From assembly GCA_021531795.1 (NCBI GenBank), contig JADYUL010000005.1, positions 62,001 through 126,000 on the forward strand: 64,000 bases of DNA, read 5' to 3'. Source of the stretch: Lacrimispora saccharolytica. Its GTDB lineage: Bacteria; Bacillota; Clostridia; Lachnospirales; Lachnospiraceae. The stretch's first letter is position 1. Every line of letters begins with the position of its first letter. Below, one piece after another: positions 16,263-25,520 of the stretch. A program made the translations under genes and the position numbers. Under the pieces are notes generated by a model. The model saw nothing but the letters and a program-made list of their open reading frames with translations, was not told the DNA's origin and did not search any database.

Positions 16263-17400
16263 CACGCATAAGCCCTATGTGGACTATACTCTCATATACA
16301 TATTGCTGTTACTCCTGGGCTTTGGTCTGATCATGGTATATTCGACCAGCTCTTACACTGCGTCGATAACACAGGCTACGGGAAATGATCCTTACTATTT
16401 CTTAAGAAAGCAGGCTAATGCCACGATAATCGGTCTGATTCTTATGGTAGTTGTAAGCTTCATACCGCACAGGGTATATACACGTTTTGCCAATCTTGCA
16501 ATGTATGTGTCTATTGTGCTAATCTTCCTTATACTGACACCATTGGGATACGAGGCTAACGGTGCCAAGAGATGGATTCGTATCGGAGGTATATCTCTGC
16601 AGCCTGCGGAGGTTGCTAAGGTTGCAGTCATTCTGTATATGACTGTTACCATTGTAAAGAACAAGGATATGTTCAAGGACCTAATGTCGATTTTTAAGAA
16701 AACAATCCTGCCGATAATATCCTGTCTGCTCGTATTCCTGCTTACCAAGAATTTAAGTTCGGCGATCATCATTGCAGCAATCTGTATCATAATGTTATAT
16801 GTGGTTGATAAGAATAGCAAGCGTTATATTATCGGAGCCGCAATACTGGGCTGTGTTGCCGTAGTCGCTGTCATAATAGCGTTGTCTATTCCTGACAGTC
16901 CGGATGTGGGATTCAGAATGAGTAGAATTAAGGCATGGAGAAATCCTGAAGCTTATTCGGATACAATCGGTTATCAGACGCTTCAGTCATTGTATGCCAT
17001 AGGCTCGGGAGGCTTCTTCGGTAAGGGTCTGGGTCAGAGCTCACAGAAACTGGGCTTCATTCCCGAGGCACAGAATGATATGATATTCTCAATCATCTGT
17101 GAGGAGCTGGGGCTCTTCGGTGGAGTATGTGTGATCGCCATGTTTATCGTCCTGCTATACAGGATGTGGATTATTGCAAACAGCGCGCCGGATATGTACG
17201 GAATGCTGCTGGTAACAGGCGTTATGGCACATATTGCGGTTCAGGTTGTTCTGAATATCGCCGTTGTAACCAATGTTATTCCCAATACCGGTATATCACT
17301 TCCGTTTATCAGCTACGGAGGTTCTTCGGTGATGTTTTTGCTTGCCGAAATGGGAATGGTATTCGGTGTAGCCCGAAGTATTGATTTTGGTGATATCTGA
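16249..17400 (+). CDS. ftsW: Peptidoglycan glycosyltransferase FtsW (SEDS family)
   Basis: About 383 aa with ten membrane helices. SEDS motifs are GANGAKRWIRIGGISLQPAEVAK (split: NGAKRW and LQPAEVAK), GKGLGQSSQKLGFIPEAQNDMIF and PNTGISLPFISYGGSS. It polymerises lipid II glycan strands with its partner PBP, encoded just upstream. I favour the ATG at 16249 because AGAGG lies 9 bases before it; an in-frame ATG at 16243 has too little spacing. It could also be called SpoVE. In most relatives mraY and murD lie between the PBP and ftsW; here the two genes overlap. Confidence 0.93.
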   Translation: MTRNNTHKPYVDYTLIYILLLLLGFGLIMVYSTSSYTASITQATGNDPYYFLRKQANATIIGLILMVVVSFIPHRVYTRFANLAMYVSIVLIFLILTPLGYEANGAKRWIRIGGISLQPAEVAKVAVILYMTVTIVKNKDMFKDLMSIFKKTILPIISCLLVFLLTKNLSSAIIIAAICIIMLYVVDKNSKRYIIGAAILGCVAVVAVIIALSIPDSPDVGFRMSRIKAWRNPEAYSDTIGYQTLQSLYAIGSGGFFGKGLGQSSQKLGFIPEAQNDMIFSIICEELGLFGGVCVIAMFIVLLYRMWIIANSAPDMYGMLLVTGVMAHIAVQVVLNIAVVTNVIPNTGISLPFISYGGSSVMFLLAEMGMVFGVARSIDFGDI

Positions 17401-17419
17401 CAGATAATAAAAGACTAAT

Positions 17420-18505
17420 ATGAAAAAACAGAAGACCGGTAGAAGGAAGACTACCCAATCAAAGAAAGTGAATACCGGTTTGAGGAAGGCAGGTACAGCT
17501 GCAAAGAGAACGAATAATTCCGTAAAGAAAACCAGGCAAAAGCCGTCTCCAAACAATAAGAAGTCTGCAACGCTACAGTCTATCGAGAGGATGGAACGAC
17601 TCAGTCAGACCATGCCGCTTGGAGGTTTGACAGGCAGACTTCCAAGTCTTGGCGGAATGCTTGATGACCCCGTAAGAAGACCGGCGGTGGGAAATATAAA
17701 GAGTTCGGCAAGGGGTAAAAACAGAAGATCCGGCTATAGAACTGATTACGGAACTGATTTCGAAAGCAGTGATAGAGAGAGCCTGTTAAGGAGACTGAAA
17801 ATACTTATTATTATTGCAGCAACAGTAATAGTTACGGCAGTTATTCTTGCTGCGATAGTTAATATGTATCATGTTGATACGGTTATTATTGAGGGTAATT
17901 CACATTATTCCAATGATGAGATATACAATATGGTCATCGGTGACAGCAGACTGGCCGGTAATTCCATATATCTTTCACTGAAATATAAAAATAAGGAAAT
18001 AAAGGATATTCCATTTATCGAGACGATGAATGTTAAGATTGTGGATACCAAAACAATAAGGATCACGGTATATGAGAAAGCTGTTGCGGGTTATGTTGAA
18101 TACCTGGGAAGGTTTTTTTATTTCGACAAGGACGGAACCGTGATTGAGAGTACTGATACATCAAGCCAGGGAATACCCCAGATCATGGGACTCAACTTCG
18201 ACCATGTGGTGCTGTATGAGAGACTGCCGGTTGAAAATGAGGAAATCTTCAAACAGATTCTTGACATGACGCAACTACTCAAAAAATATGAAATTGAGAT
18301 GGACAAGCTGTATTTTGACAGCAAGTACAACATGACTCTGTATTTCGGTGATGCCCGAATCAAGATAGGAGATTTTGATCATATAGATGAAAAGATAATT
18401 AAGCTTAAGTCGATTCTGCCTGAGCTTGAGGGAAAAAAGGGCGTTCTAAGACTTGATTCCTACGACGGTAGCAGTGACCTGATAACCTTCGAGGTGGATG
18501 AGTAA
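17420..18505 (+). CDS. ftsQ: Cell division protein FtsQ/DivIB
   Basis: 361 aa. The first about 125 residues are a very basic, Lys/Arg/Thr-rich cytoplasmic tail, followed by one membrane helix (ILIIIAATVIVTAVILAAIV). A POTRA domain begins at YHVDTVIIEGNSHYSNDEIY. The beta-domain follows (VAGYVEYLGRFFYFDKDGTVIE). It links early and late divisome proteins with the FtsL-type partner. The basic tail is longer than usual. Only a weak SD precedes the ATG. Confidence 0.88.
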   Translation: MKKQKTGRRKTTQSKKVNTGLRKAGTAAKRTNNSVKKTRQKPSPNNKKSATLQSIERMERLSQTMPLGGLTGRLPSLGGMLDDPVRRPAVGNIKSSARGKNRRSGYRTDYGTDFESSDRESLLRRLKILIIIAATVIVTAVILAAIVNMYHVDTVIIEGNSHYSNDEIYNMVIGDSRLAGNSIYLSLKYKNKEIKDIPFIETMNVKIVDTKTIRITVYEKAVAGYVEYLGRFFYFDKDGTVIESTDTSSQGIPQIMGLNFDHVVLYERLPVENEEIFKQILDMTQLLKKYEIEMDKLYFDSKYNMTLYFGDARIKIGDFDHIDEKIIKLKSILPELEGKKGVLRLDSYDGSSDLITFEVDE

Positions 18506-18565
18506 ATGATGACTAATTGAGTCGGTCAAAATGCAGAAAAAGATTGCTTTTTCGTAAAAAAGTCA

Positions 18566-18594
18566 TTGAATTATAGGTAGAAAAAAGCTATGAT
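18566..18594 (+). promoter_or_regulatory. ftsZ promoter
   Basis: TTGAAT at 18566-18571 and TATGAT at 18589-18594 with a 17-base spacer, in the 123-base gap before ftsZ. This would let ftsZ be expressed separately from the rest of the cluster. Confidence 0.6.
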
Positions 18595-18628
18595 AAAAAA
18601 GATATAAGACTAGAAGGAGGATGGTCCT

Positions 18629-19858
18629 TTGATTTTACTTGAGAACAATGAAGCCGATAACGGTGCAAAGATTGTTGTTGTGGGCGTAGGGGGTGCCGGT
18701 AACAACGCCGTTAATAGGATGATAGAAGAGAATATCACCGGTGTGGATTTCATCGGTGTTAATACAGATAAGCAGTGGCTTCAGAAATGTAAGGCCCCAA
18801 GACTCATTCAGATAGGTGAGAAGTTAACTAAGGGACTTGGTGCAGGTGCCAGACCCGAAATAGGTGAGAAGGCTGCTGAGGAGAGTTATGACGAACTGGC
18901 AGAGGCGCTTCAGTCATACAACATGGCATTTGTTACATGTGGTATGGGTGGTGGTACAGGAACCGGTGCTGCTCCCGTAGTTGCCAAGATTGCAAAGGAT
19001 ATGGGTATTTTGACCGTTGGTGTTGTAACAAAACCATTCTTATTTGAGGCTAAGACCAGAATGGAAAATGCCATTAACGGTATCGAAAGATTAAGAGAGA
19101 ATGTTGATACGCTTATTGTAATTCCCAATCAGAAGATACTCGAGATTGTCGACAGAAGAACTACTATGCCTGAGGCATTTAAGAAGGCGGATGAGGTTCT
19201 TCAGCAGGCAGTACAGGGAATCACAGACCTTATTAACGTTCCTTCTATTATTAATCTTGACTTCGCAGATGTTCAGACTGTTATGCGTAATAAGGGTATT
19301 GCTCATATCGGTATCGGAACAGGTAAGGGCGACGACAAGGCTAAGGAAGCTGTTGTACAGGCAGTTGAGTCTCCGCTTCTTGAGACAACCATTAAGGGTG
19401 CTACAGACCTTATCCTTAATGTAACCGGAGATATCTCTCTGTTTGATGCTCATGATGCGGCAAGCTATATTATGGAGACAACAGGAGATCAGATTAATAT
19501 CATCTTCGGTGCGAAATATGATGACTCAGAGCCTGACTTCTGTAAGATTACGGTTATTGCTACAGGAATAAATGAAGTTAAGACTCCTCTGGGAGCAAGG
19601 GTTGGAGTCAGAGCGGGCATGAATTCCGTAAGACCGGGCATGGGAGCGCAGGCAATATCAAAGCCCGTTGTGAACCCCGCTGCTACTGCTCAGCAGCCTA
19701 TACAGAAGACCTTAAGCCAGATGCCTACAAGCAATCCGGCTAAGCAGCAGGCTGCCCCTGCTACACCACAGAGGAACTTCGGACAGAGACCTGTGGATAT
19801 TACAAGTAAGGTAAGCTCTAAGGATCTTCAGATTCCTTCTTTCTTAAGTAAGAAGTAA
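18629..19858 (+). CDS. ftsZ: Cell division GTPase FtsZ (TTG start)
   Basis: 409 aa tubulin homologue that forms the Z ring. It shows [18 protein letters not shown], the tubulin signature [23 protein letters not shown] (T7 loop) and a C-terminal conserved peptide [21 protein letters not shown] split over the last 20 or so residues, preceded by a Gln/Pro/Ala-rich linker. The start is TTG at 18629: AGAAGGAGG (18612-18620) lies 8 bases before it and the protein begins [14 protein letters not shown]. The nearer ATG (18621) is in another frame and stops after three codons. No ftsA precedes it. Confidence 0.95.
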   Translation: MILLENNEADNGAKIVVVGVGGAGNNAVNRMIEENITGVDFIGVNTDKQWLQKCKAPRLIQIGEKLTKGLGAGARPEIGEKAAEESYDELAEALQSYNMAFVTCGMGGGTGTGAAPVVAKIAKDMGILTVGVVTKPFLFEAKTRMENAINGIERLRENVDTLIVIPNQKILEIVDRRTTMPEAFKKADEVLQQAVQGITDLINVPSIINLDFADVQTVMRNKGIAHIGIGTGKGDDKAKEAVVQAVESPLLETTIKGATDLILNVTGDISLFDAHDAASYIMETTGDQINIIFGAKYDDSEPDFCKITVIATGINEVKTPLGARVGVRAGMNSVRPGMGAQAISKPVVNPAATAQQPIQKTLSQMPTSNPAKQQAAPATPQRNFGQRPVDITSKVSSKDLQIPSFLSKK

Positions 19859-19919
19859 TGGGATTGCGTGTGATAGATCTTATACCAAAGATGTAAAAAA
19901 ATATTGAATCAATCAGAAT

Positions 19920-19949
19920 TTAAGGCGGATGCAGATGCATCCGCCTTAA
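19920..19949. terminator. Bidirectional terminator between ftsZ and the PH-domain gene
   Basis: Perfect 14-base arms (TTAAGGCGGATGCA at 19920-19933, TGCATCCGCCTTAA at 19936-19949) with a 2-base centre. Flanking A and T runs suit termination of both converging transcripts. Confidence 0.85.
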
Positions 19950-19963
19950 GTATTATTATTAGT

Positions 19964-20362
19964 TTAGTCGTTAATGATATCAAGTTCATCGGGGTCAAGT
20001 CCGTCAGCAGTGATGTTCTGCATATTGACGGTCCGTCGTCTGATTCTTGCGGCTTCCGATGCCTTGATAATGTAATCCTTGATTACCTCAGAATCCTTTA
20101 TGTGCTTAATCTCAATAACCTTATCGGTCGTATCACCGGTGTAGCAGGTGATGGTGCCGAGTCCGAAGACTCTCTCCATAAGGGTACGCGTAAGCTTGGC
20201 ATCTGTAATCTTATACATATAGCAGTCGTTTTGCTCAAGCTTGAAGAAACCGGTATCAATGGTGAGCAAATCTTCTCCTATATGATAAATTGTAAAGGTA
20301 AAGGGGAGTCCAAAGAACACCCAGCGCTTACGAACATTATATTTCATTTCTTCACGATTCAT
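19964..20362 (-). CDS. PH domain-containing protein (bacterial PH fold)
   Basis: 132 aa. Features are YNVRKRWVFFGLPFTFTIYHIGEDLLTI and a beta-strand-rich middle (YMYKITDAKLTRTLMERVFGLGTITCYTGD) in the style of the YdbS/YdbT-type bacterial PH domain, where the ITD-(K/R) strand leading to LGTI is characteristic. There is no membrane helix in this copy. The C-terminus is charged (IIKASEAARIRRRTVNMQN). A perfect AAGGAGG precedes the ATG at 20362. It converges on ftsZ and is alone in its transcription unit. Function unknown. Confidence 0.75.
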   Translation of the reverse strand: MNREEMKYNVRKRWVFFGLPFTFTIYHIGEDLLTIDTGFFKLEQNDCYMYKITDAKLTRTLMERVFGLGTITCYTGDTTDKVIEIKHIKDSEVIKDYIIKASEAARIRRRTVNMQNITADGLDPDELDIIND

Positions 20363-20628
20363 GGTTTTCCTCCTTAATTAAAGTATATCCATCTTTTATA
20401 AATTATATACCACGTGAAAAAATAATAAAAGATTATACTATTCAAAAGGGATTTTTTATGTATAATATAAGTGTAAATCGGATATTTATCTGTTTATGTA
20501 TGATTCAGTACAATTTCCAGGGTAAGATTAATATTGGTATTTGTAACAGATAACAGAGATAACAGCTAAAAGTACTCTAATTATTTGGAGTATATAATGT
20601 TTTATTTTATTTATTCAGGAAGGAAAGT
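20363..20628. other. Divergent intergenic region and rho leader
   Basis: 265 bases between the PH-domain gene and rho. TATAAT at 20461-20466 is a possible rho -10 without a good -35, which would give a 5' leader of about 160 bases. The leader carries three AACAG repeats (near 20545-20570) and a small inverted pair ACTC/GAGT. Rho is autoregulated in other bacteria, but no specific mechanism can be read here. Confidence 0.4.
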
Positions 20629-22059
20629 ATGACAAAAGAACAGTACAATACCCTTGCGGTTACGGACCTAAGAGAAATCGCTAAAACAAGAGGTATAAAG
20701 GGAACCTCTAAGATGGTCAAGGCTCAGCTTATTGATGAGATGCTTGCGCTTGACGAGAAGGAGAGCACAGCTAAGATGGAATCTGCATCCCCTCACGCTG
20801 CTACGGCACTGCCTCCTGTGTCTCCTGCACAGACTAAGGAAAATAAAGATATCAAAGATAACAAAGAAAACAAGGATAAAGAAGCAACTGATAAGAACGC
20901 GGAGAAGAGCCCTGAAGAAATCAAGGCATTGGATAGCGGCGTTACCGTAAACGGAATTCTTGAGGTTATGGGTGACGGCTTCGGATTTATCAGAGTGGAT
21001 GATTATGTTCCGGGTAACAATGATATTTATGTTGCCCCGAACCTTGTCAAGAAGTATAATCTTAAGACCGGTGACATCATAGTGGGTAATACCAAGATTA
21101 AGACATCGGCAGAGAAGTTTGCTGCGCTTCTTTATATAACAACAGTAAACGATATTCCGATTGACAAGTGGTCGAGGAAGCACAACTTCGAGGACTTAAC
21201 ACCTATCTTCCCCAATGAGAAGATCAAACTTGAGACAAGAGGTGGTGCGGTATCCATGAGAATAATGGATATCCTCTGTCCTGTAGGTAAGGGTCAGAGA
21301 GGTATGATTGTATCACCTCCGAAGGCAGGTAAGACAACTCTTCTTAAGGAAGTAGCCAACTCTGTTAAGATAAATAATCCGGAGGTGTATCTTATCATCC
21401 TTCTTATCGATGAGAGACCTGAGGAAGTAACGGATATCAGAGAGTCTGTCATGGGTAAGAATGTGGAGATAATCGATTCCACCTTCGATGAGCTGCCCGA
21501 GCATCATAAGAGAGTATCAGAGATGGCGGTTGAGAGAGCCAAGAGACTGGTAGAGTTCGGTCAGGATGTAATGATCCTCGTTGACAGTATTACAAGACTT
21601 ACACGTGCTTATAACATCACGGTTCCACCGTCCGGAAGAACTTTATCGGGTGGTCTTGATCCTGTTGCCCTTCATATGCCTAAGAAGTTCTTTGGTGCTG
21701 CAAGAAATATGCGTGAGGGCGGAAGCCTGACAATCCTTGCAACTGCACTTGTTGAAACAGGAAGCAAGATGGATGATGTAGTATACGAGGAATTCAAGGG
21801 AACAGGAAACATGGAAATGGTTCTCAGCAGGAAGCTGTCAGAGAAGAGAGTCTTCCCTGCGATTGATATCCTTAAGTCAGGTACCAGAAGAGATGATCTC
21901 TTACTTGATGAGAAGGAAACCGAGGCAATGAATACAATAAGGAAGGCCTTCAGCGGACTTAAGGCCGAGGAGGCAGCAGACAAGGTCATAGATCTTTTCT
22001 CACGTACCAGAAGCAATGAAGAATTCTGCAAGATGATGAAGACAATCACCCTGATCTGA
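20629..22059 (+). CDS. rho: Transcription termination factor Rho with a charged insert
   Basis: 476 aa. The N-terminal Rho helix bundle (TDLREIAKTRGIKGTSKMVK) is followed by a disordered Lys/Asp/Glu/Asn insert (about residues 46-105, with KDIKDNKENKDKEATDKNAE). Then comes the cold-shock RNA-binding domain (GDGFGFIRVDDY, NDIYVAPNLVKKYNLKTGD) and the RecA-like ATPase (SPPKAGKTTLLK Walker A, MILVDSITRLTRAYN Walker B, SGGLDPVALHMPKKFFGAARN). Rho is a hexameric RNA helicase that ends untranslated transcripts. The insert is longer than in E. coli and lies between the two N-terminal modules, as in several Clostridia and Bacteroidetes. Confidence 0.96.
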   Translation: MTKEQYNTLAVTDLREIAKTRGIKGTSKMVKAQLIDEMLALDEKESTAKMESASPHAATALPPVSPAQTKENKDIKDNKENKDKEATDKNAEKSPEEIKALDSGVTVNGILEVMGDGFGFIRVDDYVPGNNDIYVAPNLVKKYNLKTGDIIVGNTKIKTSAEKFAALLYITTVNDIPIDKWSRKHNFEDLTPIFPNEKIKLETRGGAVSMRIMDILCPVGKGQRGMIVSPPKAGKTTLLKEVANSVKINNPEVYLIILLIDERPEEVTDIRESVMGKNVEIIDSTFDELPEHHKRVSEMAVERAKRLVEFGQDVMILVDSITRLTRAYNITVPPSGRTLSGGLDPVALHMPKKFFGAARNMREGGSLTILATALVETGSKMDDVVYEEFKGTGNMEMVLSRKLSEKRVFPAIDILKSGTRRDDLLLDEKETEAMNTIRKAFSGLKAEEAADKVIDLFSRTRSNEEFCKMMKTITLI

Positions 22060-22113
22060 TAAGGCTTAATGAAAAACGGATGATTATTTGTCCGATGAAT
22101 TAAAAAATAGGTC

Positions 22114-22142
22114 TTGCGTAAAAAATATTACTGTGATACAAT
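22114..22142 (+). promoter_or_regulatory. rpmE promoter
   Basis: TTGCGT at 22114-22119 and TACAAT at 22137-22142, spacer 17, with an extended -10 TGA just before the hexamer. Start near 22149. Confidence 0.65.
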
Positions 22143-22209
22143 CAAAAAGCTGTCTGTGATAAGACAGAACGGGTGAGAACAACATTACTTGATATAGAGA
22201 GGTGAAAGC

Positions 22210-22416
22210 ATGAGAGAAGGTATCCATCCTGAGTATTATCAGGCAACAGTTACTTGCAACTGTGGTAACACATTCGTAACCGGTTCAACAAAGCCGGAGA
22301 TTCACGTGGAAGTATGCAGCAAGTGCCATTCATTCTACACAGGCCAGCAGAAGACTGCCAGAGCTGATGGACGTATTGATAAGTTCAACAAGAAGTATGG
22401 CGTTACAAGTAAGTAA
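22210..22416 (+). CDS. rpmE: 50S ribosomal protein L31 (zinc-binding type)
   Basis: 68 aa: [22 protein letters not shown], then [16 protein letters not shown] and [11 protein letters not shown]. The CxC...CxxC cysteines show the zinc-containing (type A) form. A good AGAGGTG site precedes it. A terminator follows it closely. Confidence 0.97.
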   Translation: MREGIHPEYYQATVTCNCGNTFVTGSTKPEIHVEVCSKCHSFYTGQQKTARADGRIDKFNKKYGVTSK

Positions 22417-22429
22417 GAAGTACACTGTT

Positions 22430-22463
22430 AAGGTTGAGGTCGATACGATCTCAACCTTTTGTT
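22430..22463 (+). terminator. Terminator after rpmE
   Basis: Arms AAGGTTGAGGTCG (22430-22442) and CGATCTCAACCTT (22446-22458) with a 3-base loop and one G-T pair, then TTTTGTTGTTT. Confidence 0.8.
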
Positions 22464-22488
22464 GTTTATAGAAAGACCGGAGGAGAAT

Positions 22489-23481
22489 ATGGCCGGAAAG
22501 AGACGTATGTGCACATCAGGCATTGGCGGACAGGCTGTGCTTGAAGGCGTTATGATGAAGAATAAAGATCTTTATGCTGTTGCGGTAAGGAAACCCGACG
22601 GCGAGATAGAGCTTGAACAGCAGGAGTATCACAGCATTGCACACGGAGTGAAGTTCTGTAAACTCCCGTTTATCAGAGGAATCTTTAATTTTATAGATTC
22701 CATGATTCTCGGAATGAGATGCCTTGATTATTCAGCAGGCTTCTATGAGGAAGAGGACACCTCCAAGGAAAGCAGGGTGGAAAAGGAGATTAACGAGAAG
22801 AGGGAGAAGGTATTCTCCGCAATCACCGTAGCCATTTCCTTTATTATAGCCATCGCACTTTTTATGGTGCTGCCTTATTTCCTGTCAACACTGCTTGAAA
22901 AGTATGTGAGAAATGCTTCTGTTCTCGGAATTTTCGAGGGCATAATAAGACTTGCGATTTTCCTGATATATACTGTTGCGATCACGGCGATGAAGGATAT
23001 TAAGCGATTGTATCAGTATCATGGTGCTGAGCACAAGTGCATTAACTGCATCGAGCACGGAATGGAGCTCAACGTACATAATGTTAAGAGGTCCAGCCGT
23101 TTCCACAGACGCTGCGGCACAAGCTTCCTTCTGTTTGTTATGGTGGTAAGTATCCTGGTATTTATGTGTATTCAGGTGGATAACAGGGCTCTTCGCGTGC
23201 TGCTTCGAATATTGCTTATTCCCGTAATAGCGGGCATTTCCTATGAGCTTATCAGGCTTGCGGGCAGAAGCGACAACATCCTTGTCCGCATTATCTCAAT
23301 GCCGGGTATGGCTCTTCAGAAGCTTACCACGAAGGAGCCGGATGACGATATGATAGAGGTGGCGATTAAGTCGGTTGAGGCCGTTTTTGACTGGAGAAGC
23401 TTTCTTGATGAGAACTTTAACCAGGATACAGAAGATAAGCCTGTGGCAAAAGCGCCCGCCGAGGTTGAGATACTAAGTTAG
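22489..23481 (+). CDS. DUF1385 family membrane protein
   Basis: About 330 aa. The N-terminal CTSGIGGQAVLEGVMMKN, then RKPDGEIELEQQEY, the later HGAEHKCINCIEHG and FHRRCGTSFLLFVMVVS match the DUF1385 (YqhQ-like) family, membrane proteins with conserved Cys and His residues and several helices. The ATG at 22489 (GGAGGAG upstream) fits the family N-terminus; an in-frame start at 22459 lies in the terminator. It sits between rpmE and prmC-prfA, a common Firmicutes order. Role unproven; the conserved His/Cys could bind metal. Confidence 0.85.
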   Translation: MAGKRRMCTSGIGGQAVLEGVMMKNKDLYAVAVRKPDGEIELEQQEYHSIAHGVKFCKLPFIRGIFNFIDSMILGMRCLDYSAGFYEEEDTSKESRVEKEINEKREKVFSAITVAISFIIAIALFMVLPYFLSTLLEKYVRNASVLGIFEGIIRLAIFLIYTVAITAMKDIKRLYQYHGAEHKCINCIEHGMELNVHNVKRSSRFHRRCGTSFLLFVMVVSILVFMCIQVDNRALRVLLRILLIPVIAGISYELIRLAGRSDNILVRIISMPGMALQKLTTKEPDDDMIEVAIKSVEAVFDWRSFLDENFNQDTEDKPVAKAPAEVEILS

Positions 23482-23500
23482 GATTTGGCTAAACTAAGAT

Positions 23501-24343
23501 ATGAAGCTGAGTGAACTGTACGGTTTGTTTGTCGATACACTGAATAAGAGCGGTTTTGCCGAGGCAGAGAGCGACAGCAGACTGATCTTTGAATATATTG
23601 CGGGTATTGACAGGGTGAAGCTTACACTTGAAGGTGACAGGGAGCTTGAACCGGGTGTCGAAGAGAAACTTAAGGCTGCACTTGATATGCGCCTTACCCA
23701 TATGCCGGTGCAGTATATAACCGGATATCAGAATTTCATGGGACTGGAGTTTATGGTATCTAAGGATGTGCTTATTCCGAGAATGGATACGGAGACTCTG
23801 GTTGAAGAGGTGCTGCGTCTGGGACTAAGCAATGTCAGGGTGCTCGACATATGCACGGGAAGCGGATGCATTCTGCTGAGTATTCTTAAATATGTCTATG
23901 GAAGCAGTGGCGTTGGAGTTGATATATCCGATGGAGCGCTCGGTGTTGCCAAAGCTAACAGCGAGGCACTTGGCATAGATGCGACCTTCATAAAGAGTGA
24001 TATGTTTGAAAACATACCGAAGGATGAGCGCTTTGATATCGTTGTAAGTAATCCACCCTATATCAGGAGTGATGTTATTGGGACTCTCATGAGTGAGGTT
24101 AAGGACTATGAACCGCTGCTTGCGCTGGACGGAAGCGAGGATGGGCTTAAGTTCTACAGAATTATCGCGGATAGGGCACCTGAATATCTTAATATCGGGG
24201 GTGTGCTGTTTTTAGAGATAGGATATGACCAGGGAGCGGAGGTAAGTGCGCTTTTGTACGCTGCAGGCTTTATGGACGTAGAGGTAATAAAGGACCTGTC
24301 CGGACTTGACAGAGTGGTGTCCGGAAGAATTGGATTAATTTAG
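23501..24343 (+). CDS. prmC: Peptide chain release factor N5-glutamine methyltransferase PrmC
   Basis: 280 aa. Substrate motif VVSNPPYIRSDV (NPPY) and SAM site VLDICTGSGCILLSI. Also QYITGYQNFMGLEFMVSKDVLIPRMDTE. It methylates the Gln of the GGQ motif in release factors; prfA, its substrate, is the next gene, 17 bases later. It follows the DUF1385 gene by 19 bases, so probably one operon. Confidence 0.95.
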   Translation: MKLSELYGLFVDTLNKSGFAEAESDSRLIFEYIAGIDRVKLTLEGDRELEPGVEEKLKAALDMRLTHMPVQYITGYQNFMGLEFMVSKDVLIPRMDTETLVEEVLRLGLSNVRVLDICTGSGCILLSILKYVYGSSGVGVDISDGALGVAKANSEALGIDATFIKSDMFENIPKDERFDIVVSNPPYIRSDVIGTLMSEVKDYEPLLALDGSEDGLKFYRIIADRAPEYLNIGGVLFLEIGYDQGAEVSALLYAAGFMDVEVIKDLSGLDRVVSGRIGLI

Positions 24344-24360
24344 AGAGACGAGGATAGATT

Positions 24361-25431
24361 ATGTTCGATAAGTTGGAAGATCTGCTTCATAGATTTGAGG
24401 AGATTATGAATGAGCTCAGTGAGCCCGGGGTTGCCAATGACCAGAAGAGGTTCACATCCCTTATGAAGGAGCAGTCAGACCTAACTCCTATCGTAGAGGC
24501 ATATAGGGAATATAAGGCAAAGAAACAGGATGTGGCAGATTCTCTTGAACTCTTAGAGAGTGAATCTGATGAAGATATGAGAGAGATGCTTAAGGAAGAG
24601 CTTAATGATGCCAAGAAGAGGATAGAGGAACTGGAGGACAAACTAAAGATCCTTCTCCTTCCCAAGGATCCTAATGATGATAAGAATGTAATTGTGGAAA
24701 TCAGAGCAGGTGCGGGCGGAGATGAGTCGGCACTCTTTGCTGCCGAGATTTACAGGATGTATATGCATTATGCCGACAGCCGTCACTGGAAGACTGAGAC
24801 CATGGAAATGGAAGAGATCGGTATTGGCGGAATGAAGAGCGTGACCTTTATGATATCGGGAGCGGGAGCTTATTCCGTTATGAAGTATGAATCCGGTGTA
24901 CACAGAGTACAGAGAGTACCTGAGACGGAGTCGGGTGGAAGGATTCATACCTCAACCATTACGGTAGCGGTAATGCCGGAGGCAGAAGAGGTGGATATCG
25001 AGATTAACGATAAAGATATCCGTATCGATGTATGCCGTGCATCGGGAGCAGGCGGTCAGTGTGTCAACACCACAGACTCTGCGGTAAGGCTTACACATTA
25101 TCCTACGGGAATTGTTATTTATTCACAGACTGAGAAGAGCCAGCTTCAGAATAAGAACAAGGCTTTTGCCCTGCTTCGTACCAAGTTATATGACATGAAG
25201 CTTCAGGAGGCTCATGACGCTGAGGCAGACCTTAGAAGAAGTCAGGTCGGAACAGGTGACAGATCTGAGAAGATCCGTACCTACAACTTCCCTCAGGGAA
25301 GAGTGACGGACCACAGAATCAATCTTACGCTTTATAAGCTTGATAAGATTATGAACGGTGACATTCAGGAGATTATTGATGCCTGTATAGCGGCAGACCA
25401 GGCGGCTAAGCTGCTGAAGATGAATGCCTGA
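24361..25431 (+). CDS. prfA: Peptide chain release factor 1
   Basis: 356 aa. GGQ at residues 231-233 within [17 protein letters not shown] triggers hydrolysis of peptidyl-tRNA, and [15 protein letters not shown] contains the PxT stop-codon-reading motif of RF1 (UAA/UAG). Length and C-terminal [15 protein letters not shown] are standard. Downstream of its modifying enzyme PrmC. Confidence 0.97.
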   Translation: MFDKLEDLLHRFEEIMNELSEPGVANDQKRFTSLMKEQSDLTPIVEAYREYKAKKQDVADSLELLESESDEDMREMLKEELNDAKKRIEELEDKLKILLLPKDPNDDKNVIVEIRAGAGGDESALFAAEIYRMYMHYADSRHWKTETMEMEEIGIGGMKSVTFMISGAGAYSVMKYESGVHRVQRVPETESGGRIHTSTITVAVMPEAEEVDIEINDKDIRIDVCRASGAGGQCVNTTDSAVRLTHYPTGIVIYSQTEKSQLQNKNKAFALLRTKLYDMKLQEAHDAEADLRRSQVGTGDRSEKIRTYNFPQGRVTDHRINLTLYKLDKIMNGDIQEIIDACIAADQAAKLLKMNA

Positions 25432-25468
25432 ATTTACTTCACAGATTAATAACTTATTGATAAAATAG

Positions 25469-25506
25469 ACAGTGTCCGGTGTATTCATTGGACGCTGTAT
25501 TTTATT
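25469..25506 (+). terminator. Terminator after prfA
   Basis: Arms ACAGTGTCC (25469-25477) and GGACGCTGT (25490-25498) with one mismatch, followed by ATTTTATTTAT. Moderate strength. Confidence 0.55.
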
Positions 25507-25520
25507 TATGAGGTGATATT

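Noticed and set aside
19904-20377. Rightward 157-aa frame opposite the PH-domain gene
   Set aside because: The minus-strand gene has a perfect SD, a PH-fold sequence and a terminator; the plus frame has neither.
20470-20628. Riboswitch in the rho leader
   Set aside because: Only short repeats and a weak inverted pair are visible; no known riboswitch core could be recognised.
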